Assembly: GCF_036226745.1 (NCBI RefSeq) | Contig: NZ_CP109013.1 | Span: 8,184,001 to 8,248,000 of the forward strand | DNA: 64,000 bases | From: Streptomyces sp. NBC_00683 | Lineage (GTDB): Bacteria > Actinomycetota > Actinomycetes > Streptomycetales > Streptomycetaceae | Reading direction: 5' to 3' | Shown: in pieces, positions 37,102-45,057 of the stretch | Position numbering within the stretch: position 1 is the stretch's first letter | How the letters are laid out: every line of letters starts with the position of its first letter | Program-made: the position numbers and the translations under genes | The notes under the pieces: generated by a model | Told to the model about the DNA's origin: nothing | Databases searched by the model: none | The model's input: the letters and a program-made list of their open reading frames with translations, nothing else

Positions 37102-39087
37102 TCAGCCGACCTTTCCTGTGTACGGCTCCGGCACATCGAGGAGCACGTGCCCGTCCATCTCCAGCCGCGTGCACCGCACGACGAACGGCGCGGCGTCGGC
37201 GGAGGTCAGCAGGGCCGCGGCGTCGGCGCTCACCCGTGACGTACGGATCCGACGGGTGACGGGGGACAGCAGGACGGTCTCCTCCGCGTCCGTGAACGTG
37301 ACACCGCCCCCTTCCAGGCACGCGATCTGTTCGCCCGCAGACGCCGCCCCCGGCGTGATGGCGGTGAGGAAGAGACCGTCCGGCGACCGCGGGGCGGTCG
37401 AACGGAGTGTGTGGAGCGTCCGCGTGAGCCGCAGCTCCGGTGTACTGGACGTCGGATTGGCCTCGACCTCGGTGACCTCACAGACCAGCGAGGCGTCGTG
37501 AGGCGCGAACTGCCGTACGAGGGCAGTGGCCTCTCCCGACCTGATCAGCCGGCTGCCGTCCGGCCGCGGCTCCGTCGGGCGGTCGGTCTGCAGCAGGAAC
37601 GTCCACTCCCGCCCCGTCTCCGCCTCGGCCAGGTCGAGCAGCACGAGCCGGCCCGACGGCGTGAACACCAGGGTCCGGTCCAGGCGCCGGACACCGAGTT
37701 CCGGGTCGTACATCGCGGCGATCTCCGCGGTGGCGTGGGCCCAGCCGGCCTCGGCGTCCACCAGCACGTCGCGCTGCCTGGCCTGCCGCTCGTACGGAAT
37801 GTCCTTGTAGACGTGGTAGCGGTCCTCGTCCGCGTAACCCTGCCCGTCCACCAGCAGCAGGTTGTGGTGCGCCGCCCGCTTGCGGTTGCTGTAGCCCTCG
37901 TCGACGGCGAGGAACGCCCCTTGCGAGATGAGCACGAACGACCCCGAGTCCGGGTGGTGGTGCCCCTGGTTCAGGGTCTCCCAGCCCAGCTCGGCCCGGT
38001 GCTTCGCCGAGGTCTCCCACGCGGTGTGGCCGCCACCCGGACTCGCCTTGAACGACACCAGCGTCGCATCGTCGTCCCACCCGGTGCGGGCCGAAAGCAG
38101 CCCGAGGTCAGGGAAGAACGCACGCGTTTCGGTCGGCCGGGCGGCCGGAACGGAAGGGTCGTACCAGAGGTACTCCAGATAGGCCTCCGGCAGGATTCCC
38201 GGCCGCACCCCGCTCTCCGCCGCCTCCTGCCACAGCAGTTCGCCCGAGGCCAGATCGCCCATCCACTGGGCCTGCGCGATGCCGTACTGCGCGGCGAGCC
38301 GGTAGTACAGCCCCGCACTGTGACCACTGCGCCGGTCGTGGCAGTCACCGTGGTCGACGTTGAACGCGAAGCCGGGCGCCGTCTGGTGGAGCCGGTAGCG
38401 GAAGGTGTTGGCGAGGAATCCGCCGCGCTCCCACCAGTCCACGCCCTCCGCCTCCTTCAGGAGATCCAGATGGATCGCCAGGAAAGGCACCCCGTAGCGC
38501 CAGTACACGACGCCCTCGGCATGCGAACCGTCGTCCGGCATCAGGTCCAGGACCGTGCCGAGGTTGTCCTTGGCGCGCTCGGTCCACTCCTCCTTGCCCA
38601 GGACGTAGCCGGCGGTCGCCAGGCCCGCGTAACAGATCCAGTTGTGGTTCTGCCAGTACGACGACGACCACCAGCGGCCCTCGCTCGCCACCGCGAACTC
38701 GTACATACGACGGCCCTGCAGCAGCAGCTTGTACCGCAGCAGCGCCCGTACCCCGTCCGGCAGCTCGTCGCCGATCCACCGGTAGGCGAGCGACAGGTGG
38801 TGCAGCAGCCAGCCCGCGTCCAGGTCGTGGTCCGGCAGATGGGCCCGGCCCCAGTGCGGCAGCCGCACCGCCGCCTCGATCCAGCGCCGGCTCTCTTCCA
38901 GATGCGCGCGGTCGCCGGTGGTGCGGTACGCCAGAGCCGGGTTGGAGGCGGCGGGACCCAGCCAGGTGATGCTGGCCAGGGGGTGGGTGCGGGGCGGGGT
39001 GAGACCGCGGTGGCGCGCGGCCTCCTCCCGCAGCCGGACCTCCTGCGCGGGGCGCGGGCCGGGCGGCGGAGTGGCGGAGAGCAGCAC
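37102..39087 (-). CDS. Heparinase II/III-fold lyase, first of two
   Basis: 661 aa without a signal peptide. The N-terminal alpha/alpha barrel contains WWSSSYWQNHNWICYAGLAT and NVDHGDCHDRRSGHSAGLYY; the C-terminal anti-parallel beta-sheet domain contains LNQGHHHPDSGSFVLISQGA and DEGYSNRKRAAHHNLLLVDG. Both are hallmark regions of the heparinase II/III superfamily (PL12, 15, 17, 21 and others), which cleave uronic-acid oligosaccharides by beta-elimination. A cytosolic exo-type lyase finishing imported oligosaccharides is the best fit. The subfamily and substrate are not clear. The large open frame on the opposite strand is a shadow. Confidence 0.85.
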   Translation of the reverse strand: MLLSATPPPGPRPAQEVRLREEAARHRGLTPPRTHPLASITWLGPAASNPALAYRTTGDRAHLEESRRWIEAAVRLPHWGRAHLPDHDLDAGWLLHHLSLAYRWIGDELPDGVRALLRYKLLLQGRRMYEFAVASEGRWWSSSYWQNHNWICYAGLATAGYVLGKEEWTERAKDNLGTVLDLMPDDGSHAEGVVYWRYGVPFLAIHLDLLKEAEGVDWWERGGFLANTFRYRLHQTAPGFAFNVDHGDCHDRRSGHSAGLYYRLAAQYGIAQAQWMGDLASGELLWQEAAESGVRPGILPEAYLEYLWYDPSVPAARPTETRAFFPDLGLLSARTGWDDDATLVSFKASPGGGHTAWETSAKHRAELGWETLNQGHHHPDSGSFVLISQGAFLAVDEGYSNRKRAAHHNLLLVDGQGYADEDRYHVYKDIPYERQARQRDVLVDAEAGWAHATAEIAAMYDPELGVRRLDRTLVFTPSGRLVLLDLAEAETGREWTFLLQTDRPTEPRPDGSRLIRSGEATALVRQFAPHDASLVCEVTEVEANPTSSTPELRLTRTLHTLRSTAPRSPDGLFLTAITPGAASAGEQIACLEGGGVTFTDAEETVLLSPVTRRIRTSRVSADAAALLTSADAAPFVVRCTRLEMDGHVLLDVPEPYTGKVG

Positions 39088-39090
39088 GAC

Positions 39091-40878
39091 TCAGCCCTCC
39101 GTCCGGAAGCGTGCGGTGGAGCCGTCCGCCAGTTCCACCGTCAGCTCCTCGCCGTCGAGTCGTACCTCGCTCACCGCCGGCCCCGCCGATGCCGCCTGGT
39201 ACACCGAGGCGAAGGTGACCCGCTCGGCCTCGGCGGTGAAGTCGACCCGTGTGCGCATGCGCTGCGGATCGTCGGCCGGACCCGGGCCGGGCCGGGTCAC
39301 GGGCCGGACCGGCACCCCGGCGGTGTGGGTGTGCCAGCCGTGCAGGGTCTCCTCGCCGTACCAGGTGGTGCGCACGGGACCGGCGGCCTGCAGCTGGATG
39401 TCGAGCGCCGTTCCCGGGCGCAGCTGGGCCGTGACCCGGTGCGCCTCCCGGCCCGTCACCGTCAGCAGATCCACCAGGTAGCAGTCGCCGGCCGCCACCC
39501 GCCGTACCGCGCGCACCCCTTCGTACGCGGTGGTGACCTCGGCGGACACCGAGGAGGTGTCCGAAGCCAGCAGCGCCCCCGTGCACTCCGCCTGCTCGGC
39601 GCCGTCCACCCGGAACGCGGGATGCGCCTCCGTCGACGTGTACAGATCACGGAACTCGGCGTGCGCGTAGGGCACCTGGCCGGGGTCCGGCTGCCACGGG
39701 GTCGTGTCCCCGTACAGGTACAGCGACAGCTTGTCGCGGTGCCCGTGCGAACCGCCGTGCGGGCCGAAGTCCAGCAGCGCGTGGATGCCCGCCGCCCGTA
39801 CCACCCCGTAGCCCGCCGACGGGAACACGGTGACGGCGCCGGGCGCCGCCCGGCGGGGGAGCGGCGGCCCGGCGAACCAGCCGCCGAGCTCCCGGTCCAG
39901 CCCGTCGTCGTGCTCGCCGAGCTCGGCCCGTGCTCGTACAGCCACCGCATCCAGTGCCGCGGACGGCACCAACTGTTCTGCGAGAGCCGCCAGTTCGAGC
40001 CACTCCAGGGCCAGCGGGGGCCGCAGGTAGGGACCGTCGTGCAGCGCCGGAAGAATGCCGCCGTCCGTCGCGATCGCCGCGAGGACGTCCGTCATCCCGG
40101 CCAGCACGCCCACCACATCGGACGGGATCGCCGCCGGGTCGGTGGAGCGCAGCGCCAGCAGGGCCGCCCTCAGTACGAACCCGTGGTAGTAGGTGCTGCC
40201 CTCCCATTCCCAGCCGTCCTCGGCGACCGCCACCCGCAGATGCGCGTACAGGCCGTGGGCGCCCTCCAGCCACTGCCCGGCACCGTCCCACTCCCGGCCG
40301 CGGACCGCGGCCGCTGCCCGGCTCGTGGCAACGCCGGCAGCGTTCAGCCACGCGGTGTAGTTGGAAGCGAGGTGCCCCTGGCCGGTCAGCACGTCGCGGG
40401 CGTCGAGCGCCGCCCGCTCCAGGTCGTCGAGCAGCGGAAGTACCGCCGCCAGCCCCTCCGTGTCCTTGGCGGCCAGCGTGTTCACCGCGTGCCCGATGTT
40501 CACCGCCCAGATGGCGTCCGTCAGCGCCTGGTGGAAGAGCCTGCCGCGCAGCATCCATGTCTGCGCCTCGCCGTGCCGCTCCGTGGCGAGACCGGCGTAC
40601 ACGTCGGCGTACTCGACGAGCCGGGACACCGCCTCCGCGCGCTCGCCGCGATGGGCGAGCACCCGCAGATGCCGCGCCCACGCCTGGTGCGACAGCACCA
40701 GCCAGGCACCGCGCACCGCCTCCGTGTCCACCCGGCAGCCGTGCGCGCAGCGCGCACCGTCCTCGGGGAAGACCCCGCCGAGGAGATCACCGTGGTCGAG
40801 TTCCACCCCGTGCGCCGGGCAGACGTACGCGTGCCACCAGCCGCCCCGCTCCCGGGCGATGCGCCTCAACGCGGCCAC
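39091..40878 (-). CDS. Heparinase II/III-fold lyase, second of two
   Basis: 595 aa from a GTG start that overlaps the SDR gene by 13 bp. It is distinct from the next gene: the N-terminus WWHAYVCPAHGVELDHGDLL and DGARCAHGCRVD has a Cys/His pattern seen in oligo-uronate lyases of this fold, then SNYTAWLNAAGVATSRAAAA and EGSTYYHGFVLRAALLAL in the alpha/alpha barrel, and LLDFGPHGGSHGHRDKLSLY (catalytic-region His pair) in the beta domain. No signal peptide. With its neighbour it suggests two different cleavage steps on imported uronic-acid oligosaccharides, or one lyase and one debranching activity. Confidence 0.83.
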   Translation of the reverse strand: MAALRRIARERGGWWHAYVCPAHGVELDHGDLLGGVFPEDGARCAHGCRVDTEAVRGAWLVLSHQAWARHLRVLAHRGERAEAVSRLVEYADVYAGLATERHGEAQTWMLRGRLFHQALTDAIWAVNIGHAVNTLAAKDTEGLAAVLPLLDDLERAALDARDVLTGQGHLASNYTAWLNAAGVATSRAAAAVRGREWDGAGQWLEGAHGLYAHLRVAVAEDGWEWEGSTYYHGFVLRAALLALRSTDPAAIPSDVVGVLAGMTDVLAAIATDGGILPALHDGPYLRPPLALEWLELAALAEQLVPSAALDAVAVRARAELGEHDDGLDRELGGWFAGPPLPRRAAPGAVTVFPSAGYGVVRAAGIHALLDFGPHGGSHGHRDKLSLYLYGDTTPWQPDPGQVPYAHAEFRDLYTSTEAHPAFRVDGAEQAECTGALLASDTSSVSAEVTTAYEGVRAVRRVAAGDCYLVDLLTVTGREAHRVTAQLRPGTALDIQLQAAGPVRTTWYGEETLHGWHTHTAGVPVRPVTRPGPGPADDPQRMRTRVDFTAEAERVTFASVYQAASAGPAVSEVRLDGEELTVELADGSTARFRTEG

Positions 40879-41630
40879 ACGCCACCGTCGATGTCCACCG
40901 TGGTGGCGGTGAGGAAGCCCGAGGCGGGAGAGGCCAGATGGACGACGGCGTTGGCGACGTCCTCCGGCGTGCCGGCCCGGCCGACGGGGATGCCGGCCTC
41001 CATCGCCTGCTGGGCCTGGGGAGCGGTGAACGTGTCGTGGAAGGCGGTGCCCTTGATGAAGCCGGGCGCCACCGTGTTGACGGTGATCCCCGTGCCCGCG
41101 AGTTCCTTCGCCAGACCCTTCGTGAAGCCCCGGATGCCCGCCTTGGCAGCCGCGTAGGCGACCGAGCCGGGGCCGCCGCCGTTGTGCGCGGCGAGCGACG
41201 ACATGGTGATGATGCGTCCGGCCGAGGACTGCGTCAGATGCGGCAGGGCTGCTCGCACCGTACGGAACGCCGACGTCAGATTGACGGAGATGACCTGGTC
41301 GAAGTGGTCGTCCGACATGGCCGCGATCTTCTCGCGGCCGATCAGATGACCCGCGTTGCAGACGAGGACGTCCAGACCGCCGAGGAATCCGGTGGCCTCC
41401 TCGACCAGCGCGTCCACCTCGCCGCTCACGGTCACGTCGGCCTGGAACGCCTTGGCCCTGCGGCCCAGCGCCTCGATGGCGGAGACCGTCTTCGCGGCCT
41501 CCTCGGCGGAGGAGTGGAAGTGGACGGCGACGTCGGCGCCGGCCTCTGCCAGGGCGACGGCGATGGCGCGGCCGATGCCGTGGCCCGCTCCCGTCACCAG
41601 TGCGCGGGAGCCGTTGAGATCAGCAGACAT
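40866..41630 (-). CDS. SDR-family oxidoreductase (KduD-like)
   Basis: 254 aa, classical short-chain dehydrogenase. TGAGHGIG binds NAD(P), CNAGH is the NAG motif, and MSS with YAAAKAG supply the catalytic Ser, Tyr and Lys. The C-terminus DIDGGVWPR is typical. Position inside a uronate-degrading operon suggests reduction or oxidation of a keto-uronate such as 4-deoxy-hexoseulose uronate (KduD or DEH reductase role), which is inference. A hairpin precedes it and the second heparinase gene overlaps its end. Confidence 0.88.
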   Translation of the reverse strand: MSADLNGSRALVTGAGHGIGRAIAVALAEAGADVAVHFHSSAEEAAKTVSAIEALGRRAKAFQADVTVSGEVDALVEEATGFLGGLDVLVCNAGHLIGREKIAAMSDDHFDQVISVNLTSAFRTVRAALPHLTQSSAGRIITMSSLAAHNGGGPGSVAYAAAKAGIRGFTKGLAKELAGTGITVNTVAPGFIKGTAFHDTFTAPQAQQAMEAGIPVGRAGTPEDVANAVVHLASPASGFLTATTVDIDGGVWPR

Positions 41631-41650
41631 GGGTGAAGCCCTTTCGGTGA

Positions 41651-41669
41651 CCGGCCCACGAGGGGCCGG
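41651..41669 (-). terminator. Intra-operon hairpin between transporter and lyase genes
   Basis: CCGGCCC and GGGCCGG form a 7-bp GC stem with a 5-nt loop inside the 45-bp gap between the second permease and the SDR gene. It may attenuate transcription or protect the transporter mRNA. Confidence 0.5.
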
Positions 41670-41675
41670 AACCGG

Positions 41676-42599
41676 TCACTTGAGACCGGCGGTTGCGAAG
41701 CCCTGTACGAAGTAGCGCTGGCCGATGAGGAAGAGGACGACCATGGGAAGGGTGGCGAGCGTGGTGCCGGCCATCAGGAAGTGCCACTGGGTGCCGTTCT
41801 CCGTCTTGAAGACGGAGAGCCCTACCTGGATCACCCGCATGCTGTCCGTATGGGTCACCAGGAGCGGCCAGAGGAAGTTGTTCCACGAGGACTCGAAGGT
41901 CAGCAGCGCCACGGTGATGAACGCGGGCTTGACCTGCGGGCTCATGATCCGGGCGTAGATGCTGAATTCGCCGAGGCCGTCGAGCCGGGCCGCCTCCTCC
42001 AGCTCCACCGGAAGGTCCAGGTAGAACTGCCGGAAGAGGAAGACCGCGAACGGGGTGACGGCGCCGGGGATGATGAGCGCCCACCAGCTGTCCAGCCAGC
42101 CGCTGCCGCCCTGGCCGAGGATGTCGTTCCCGCCGGCCAGCGGCATGAAGCGGACGATCAGGAACTCGGGCAGCACCTTGGTGTAGGTGGGGATCATGAG
42201 GGCCGCGATGAAGAGATAGAAGATCGTCTCGCTGCCGCGGAACCTGATGCGGGCCAGGGCGTACCCCGCCATCGAGGCGATCAGCACATTGAGCACGGTG
42301 TGGCTGAAAGCGATGAGGAAACTGTTCCGGGCGTACGTGGCGAAGGGCGCCGCCTTCAGCGCGTCGGCGTAGTTCCCGAACTGCCAGTGCTCAGGGAGCA
42401 GTCCGGCATCCTGCGACGCGATCTCCACGGGCGTCTTGAGCGAGGTGAGGATCATCCAGGCGAAGGGCACCATCATCAGCAGCGAGACCACGGACAACGT
42501 CACGTAGAGCGCGACGCGGCCGGCGGAGACCGGTTTGCCCTTGGTCGCGGTCCTCGGCACCGGGGCCGGGGCCGGCTTCTGCAGCTCAGCTGTGGCCAC
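41676..42599 (-). CDS. Sugar ABC transporter permease (MalG type)
   Basis: 307 aa from a GTG start overlapping the upstream permease by 14 bp. Six transmembrane helices are visible (for example ALYVTLSVVSLLMMVPFAWM and IFYLFIAALMIPTYTKVLPE). The cytoplasmic EAA loop, EEAARLDGLGEFSIYARIMS, contacts the ATPase. It pairs with the next permease to form the membrane channel for an oligosaccharide importer. No ATPase gene is in the cluster, so a shared MsiK-type ATPase encoded elsewhere must drive it. Confidence 0.93.
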   Translation of the reverse strand: MATAELQKPAPAPVPRTATKGKPVSAGRVALYVTLSVVSLLMMVPFAWMILTSLKTPVEIASQDAGLLPEHWQFGNYADALKAAPFATYARNSFLIAFSHTVLNVLIASMAGYALARIRFRGSETIFYLFIAALMIPTYTKVLPEFLIVRFMPLAGGNDILGQGGSGWLDSWWALIIPGAVTPFAVFLFRQFYLDLPVELEEAARLDGLGEFSIYARIMSPQVKPAFITVALLTFESSWNNFLWPLLVTHTDSMRVIQVGLSVFKTENGTQWHFLMAGTTLATLPMVVLFLIGQRYFVQGFATAGLK

Positions 42600-43551
42600 G
42601 ACTGCCTCCCATGATCCGCTTGTTGACCAGGGTGAAGCCCATCAGCAGCACGAAGAGCACGAGTGACTGTGCGCTGGCGTAGCCGACGCGGAACTCCCGG
42701 AAGGCGGACTTGTAGATCTCGTACGTCATCATCGTGGTGCTGTTGGCGGGGCCGCCGTCGGTCAGGATGTAGATCTGGTCGAAGGACTGGAAGGCGCTGA
42801 TCATCGAGGTGATGAGCACGAAGAACGTCGCGGGCTTCAGCAGCGGAAGAGTGATCGAGAAGAACTGCCGGACCTTGGACGCACCGTCCACGGACGCCGC
42901 CTCGTACAGCTCCTTGGGCAGGGACTGCAGCGCGGCCAGATAGATGAGCATCTTCATGCCGATGCCCTGCCAGATGCCCACCAGGATCACCGAGGGCATC
43001 GCCCACGTCGTCGAGGAGAGCCAGGCGGGCCCTTGGACGCCCAGGAACGACAGCAGGGTGTTGAGCAGTCCGTTGCCGGGGTTGTAGATCCACAGCCAGA
43101 CCAGGGCGATCGCGACGGTCGCGGTGACCTGCGGCAGGAACACCGCGGTGCGGAAGATGCCGCGTGCCTTGAGGCCGGTGTGCAGAGCCAGTGCCACCAG
43201 CAGGCCGAGGGCCATGCCGAAGGGCACCGTGAAGAAGGTGTAGACGAGCGTGTTGCCGATGGACTTGACGAAGACCGCGTCGTCCAGCATGTCCCGGAAG
43301 TTGCCCAGACCCACGAACTCCGGCGCCGTCAGCACGTCGTACTTCGTGAAGGCCAGGGCCACCGAGACCACGACCGGAAGACCGATCCACAGCGAGGCGT
43401 GCAGCAGCGCGGGCGCCACCATCAGCATGCCCGCACGGCGCCGACGCCGTCCCGGGCCCGTGGGGACCCGGCCCGTACGCGTCGTCTTCGGTGCCTCGGG
43501 AGAGGAAGGCGGCCGCGCGGGCCGTGCCTTCACTACGGATATCGCTGGCAC
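42586..43551 (-). CDS. Sugar ABC transporter permease (MalF type)
   Basis: 321 aa from GTG 43551. A basic, Pro-rich cytosolic N-terminus (KARPARPPSSPEAPKTTRTG) leads to six helices. The EAA loop reads EAASVDGASKVRQFFSITLP. It belongs to the CUT1 family for di- and oligosaccharides. It lies 12 bp after the solute-binding protein gene and overlaps the partner permease. Confidence 0.93.
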   Translation of the reverse strand: MPAISVVKARPARPPSSPEAPKTTRTGRVPTGPGRRRRRAGMLMVAPALLHASLWIGLPVVVSVALAFTKYDVLTAPEFVGLGNFRDMLDDAVFVKSIGNTLVYTFFTVPFGMALGLLVALALHTGLKARGIFRTAVFLPQVTATVAIALVWLWIYNPGNGLLNTLLSFLGVQGPAWLSSTTWAMPSVILVGIWQGIGMKMLIYLAALQSLPKELYEAASVDGASKVRQFFSITLPLLKPATFFVLITSMISAFQSFDQIYILTDGGPANSTTMMTYEIYKSAFREFRVGYASAQSLVLFVLLMGFTLVNKRIMGGSRGHS

Positions 43552-43563
43552 AGTGTCGGGTCC

Positions 43564-44832
43564 TTACATCCGGCCGATGGCGGCCTCGGCGAGACGGCCG
43601 AGCTCCGCGATGGCGTCCTTCGCGGACTGACCGCCCACGATCGCGGGCTCCAGCGTCGGCTTGATCTTTTCGCGGATCTCCATCCAGGCCGCGGTACCGC
43701 CCTCCGAGACGGCGTGCTCCAGGTTCTGCAGGGAGAGATCGACGAACTCGTTCTCCTTGACGTATCCGGACTCGTTGAGGTCCCGGAGACCGGGGACCGA
43801 GCCGCGCTGCTTCGCCGCACCGAGGATCGAGTCGGGCGTCGCGAGGTACTCGACGAGCGCACGGGCCGCGGCCGGGTGCTTGGAACGCGCGGACTGGGTG
43901 ACGAGCGTGCCGCCCTGGAGCATCGCCGGCCTGCGGTTGGCCAGGACGAACGAGCCGAGCTTGTCGCCCTCGATGAGCTCCGGGTTCTGCTCCTTGGCCT
44001 GCACCCACAGGGCGCTCGTCGACATCATCATCGACGCCCTGCCCGTCTGTACGTTGGACGGGGCGCCGGCATCCGTCTTCTTCGCGTAGTCCGCCGAGCC
44101 GTCCTTGACCAGGTCCTTGAAGAACTGCAGGGCCTCGACACCGCGCGCATCGTTGAACAACACCTTCTTGCCGTCCGCGCTGAACAACTGGCCGCCGTTG
44201 GCGAAGAGGAAGGTCTCCCAGCACTGGCGCAGATCGATGGAGAACGGGTCGAATCCGACGCGGCCGTCCTTCGTCAACTGCTTCGCCACGGCGCGCAGCT
44301 CGGCCCAGTTGGCCGGGGTCTTCTTGATCCCGGCCTCCGCGAAGTGGTCCTTGCGGTACACGACGATGCGGGTGTCCAGGACCACGGGCAGCGCGTAGAG
44401 CTTGCCGTCGTAACGCGACGGCTCCAGCACGCGCTTCTCGTAGTCGTGCGCGGTGGCGAGCTCTTCCGGCAGCTCGGCGATCGCCTTCTTCGCCGCGAAC
44501 GGGGGTATCCAGCCGACACCCATCATGAGCACGTCGGGCAGCAGCCCGCCGGCGAGACCGGTGGTGATCTTCTCGTTGAGCTGCGCGTACGTGGTGTAGT
44601 CCACGTTCACCTTGACGTCCGGATACTTCTTCCGGAACCCGCCGAGGATCTCCTGCTCCAGCAGGATCTTGCCCTTCGCGCCTTCGTAGATCGGGGTGAG
44701 CAGCGTGATCTCGCCCTCGGCGGGGCCGTCGGCCGAACCGGCAGCCGAGGAGCCGCCGCCACAGCCGGCGAGCGCGGCGGTGGCGGTACCCGCGCCGATG
44801 GCGGCGAGCACAGATCGTCTGTTGAGTTCCAT
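43564..44832 (-). CDS. Extracellular sugar-binding lipoprotein (CUT1 ABC importer)
   Basis: 422 aa from ATG 44832, preceded by AAGGGG; the longer frame upstream is not supported. The signal NRRSVLAAIGAGTATAALAG ends in the lipobox LAGC, so it is anchored outside the membrane by a lipidated Cys. The periplasmic-binding fold follows (EITLLTPIYEGAKGKILLEQ, WAELRAVAKQLTKDGRVGFD). It captures the oligosaccharide for the two permeases. First gene of the operon; operator-like palindromes surround its promoter. Confidence 0.93.
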   Translation of the reverse strand: MELNRRSVLAAIGAGTATAALAGCGGGSSAAGSADGPAEGEITLLTPIYEGAKGKILLEQEILGGFRKKYPDVKVNVDYTTYAQLNEKITTGLAGGLLPDVLMMGVGWIPPFAAKKAIAELPEELATAHDYEKRVLEPSRYDGKLYALPVVLDTRIVVYRKDHFAEAGIKKTPANWAELRAVAKQLTKDGRVGFDPFSIDLRQCWETFLFANGGQLFSADGKKVLFNDARGVEALQFFKDLVKDGSADYAKKTDAGAPSNVQTGRASMMMSTSALWVQAKEQNPELIEGDKLGSFVLANRRPAMLQGGTLVTQSARSKHPAAARALVEYLATPDSILGAAKQRGSVPGLRDLNESGYVKENEFVDLSLQNLEHAVSEGGTAAWMEIREKIKPTLEPAIVGGQSAKDAIAELGRLAEAAIGRM

Positions 44833-44859
44833 GGGACACCCCTTTTGAGGTGGAGTCAG

Positions 44860-44871
44860 TGGATCGATCCA
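44860..44871. promoter_or_regulatory. LacI-type operator candidate in the 5' leader
   Basis: TGGATCGATCCA, a perfect 12-bp palindrome with a central CG, 28 bp upstream of the binding-protein start codon. It shares the ATCGAT core with the site at 44906. Confidence 0.45.
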
Positions 44872-44905
44872 GCGATGACTTCCCGGACATGGCTGGGAAG
44901 CACTG

Positions 44906-44919
44906 GTAAATCGATGCAC
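44906..44919. promoter_or_regulatory. LacI-type operator candidate at the transporter promoter
   Basis: GTAAATCGATGCAC, an imperfect palindrome centred on CG. It differs from the site at 45010 at only 2 of 14 positions and lies immediately downstream of the -10 element, over the expected transcription start. Confidence 0.65.
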
Positions 44920-44921
44920 TG

Positions 44922-44951
44922 ATGCTAAGAACGCGTCGAGAGTGGCGTCAA
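44922..44951 (-). promoter_or_regulatory. Promoter of the polysaccharide operon
   Basis: On the minus strand TTGACG (44946-44951), an 18-bp spacer, then TAGCAT (44922-44927): a good housekeeping-type promoter reading into the binding-protein gene. Confidence 0.65.
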
Positions 44952-45009
44952 CAGCTGATGCACAAGAATTTTCAGGGATGTTAACGGGTGTACCGGTGGA
45001 GCCCGTTCA

Positions 45010-45023
45010 GTAAATCGGTACAC
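45010..45023. promoter_or_regulatory. LacI-type operator candidate at the regulator promoter
   Basis: GTAAATCGGTACAC, the second copy of the motif. It overlaps a TACACT -10-like element (45019-45024) in front of the lacI-family gene, consistent with autorepression. Confidence 0.65.
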
Positions 45024-45057
45024 TAAGCTCAGCAGTGCGTTCCGAACCGGAGGTGGC

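Noticed and set aside
37411..41157. 1248-codon open frame on the plus strand
   Set aside because: It is antisense to both heparinase-fold genes and part of the SDR gene. No protein family or ribosome-binding site supports it.
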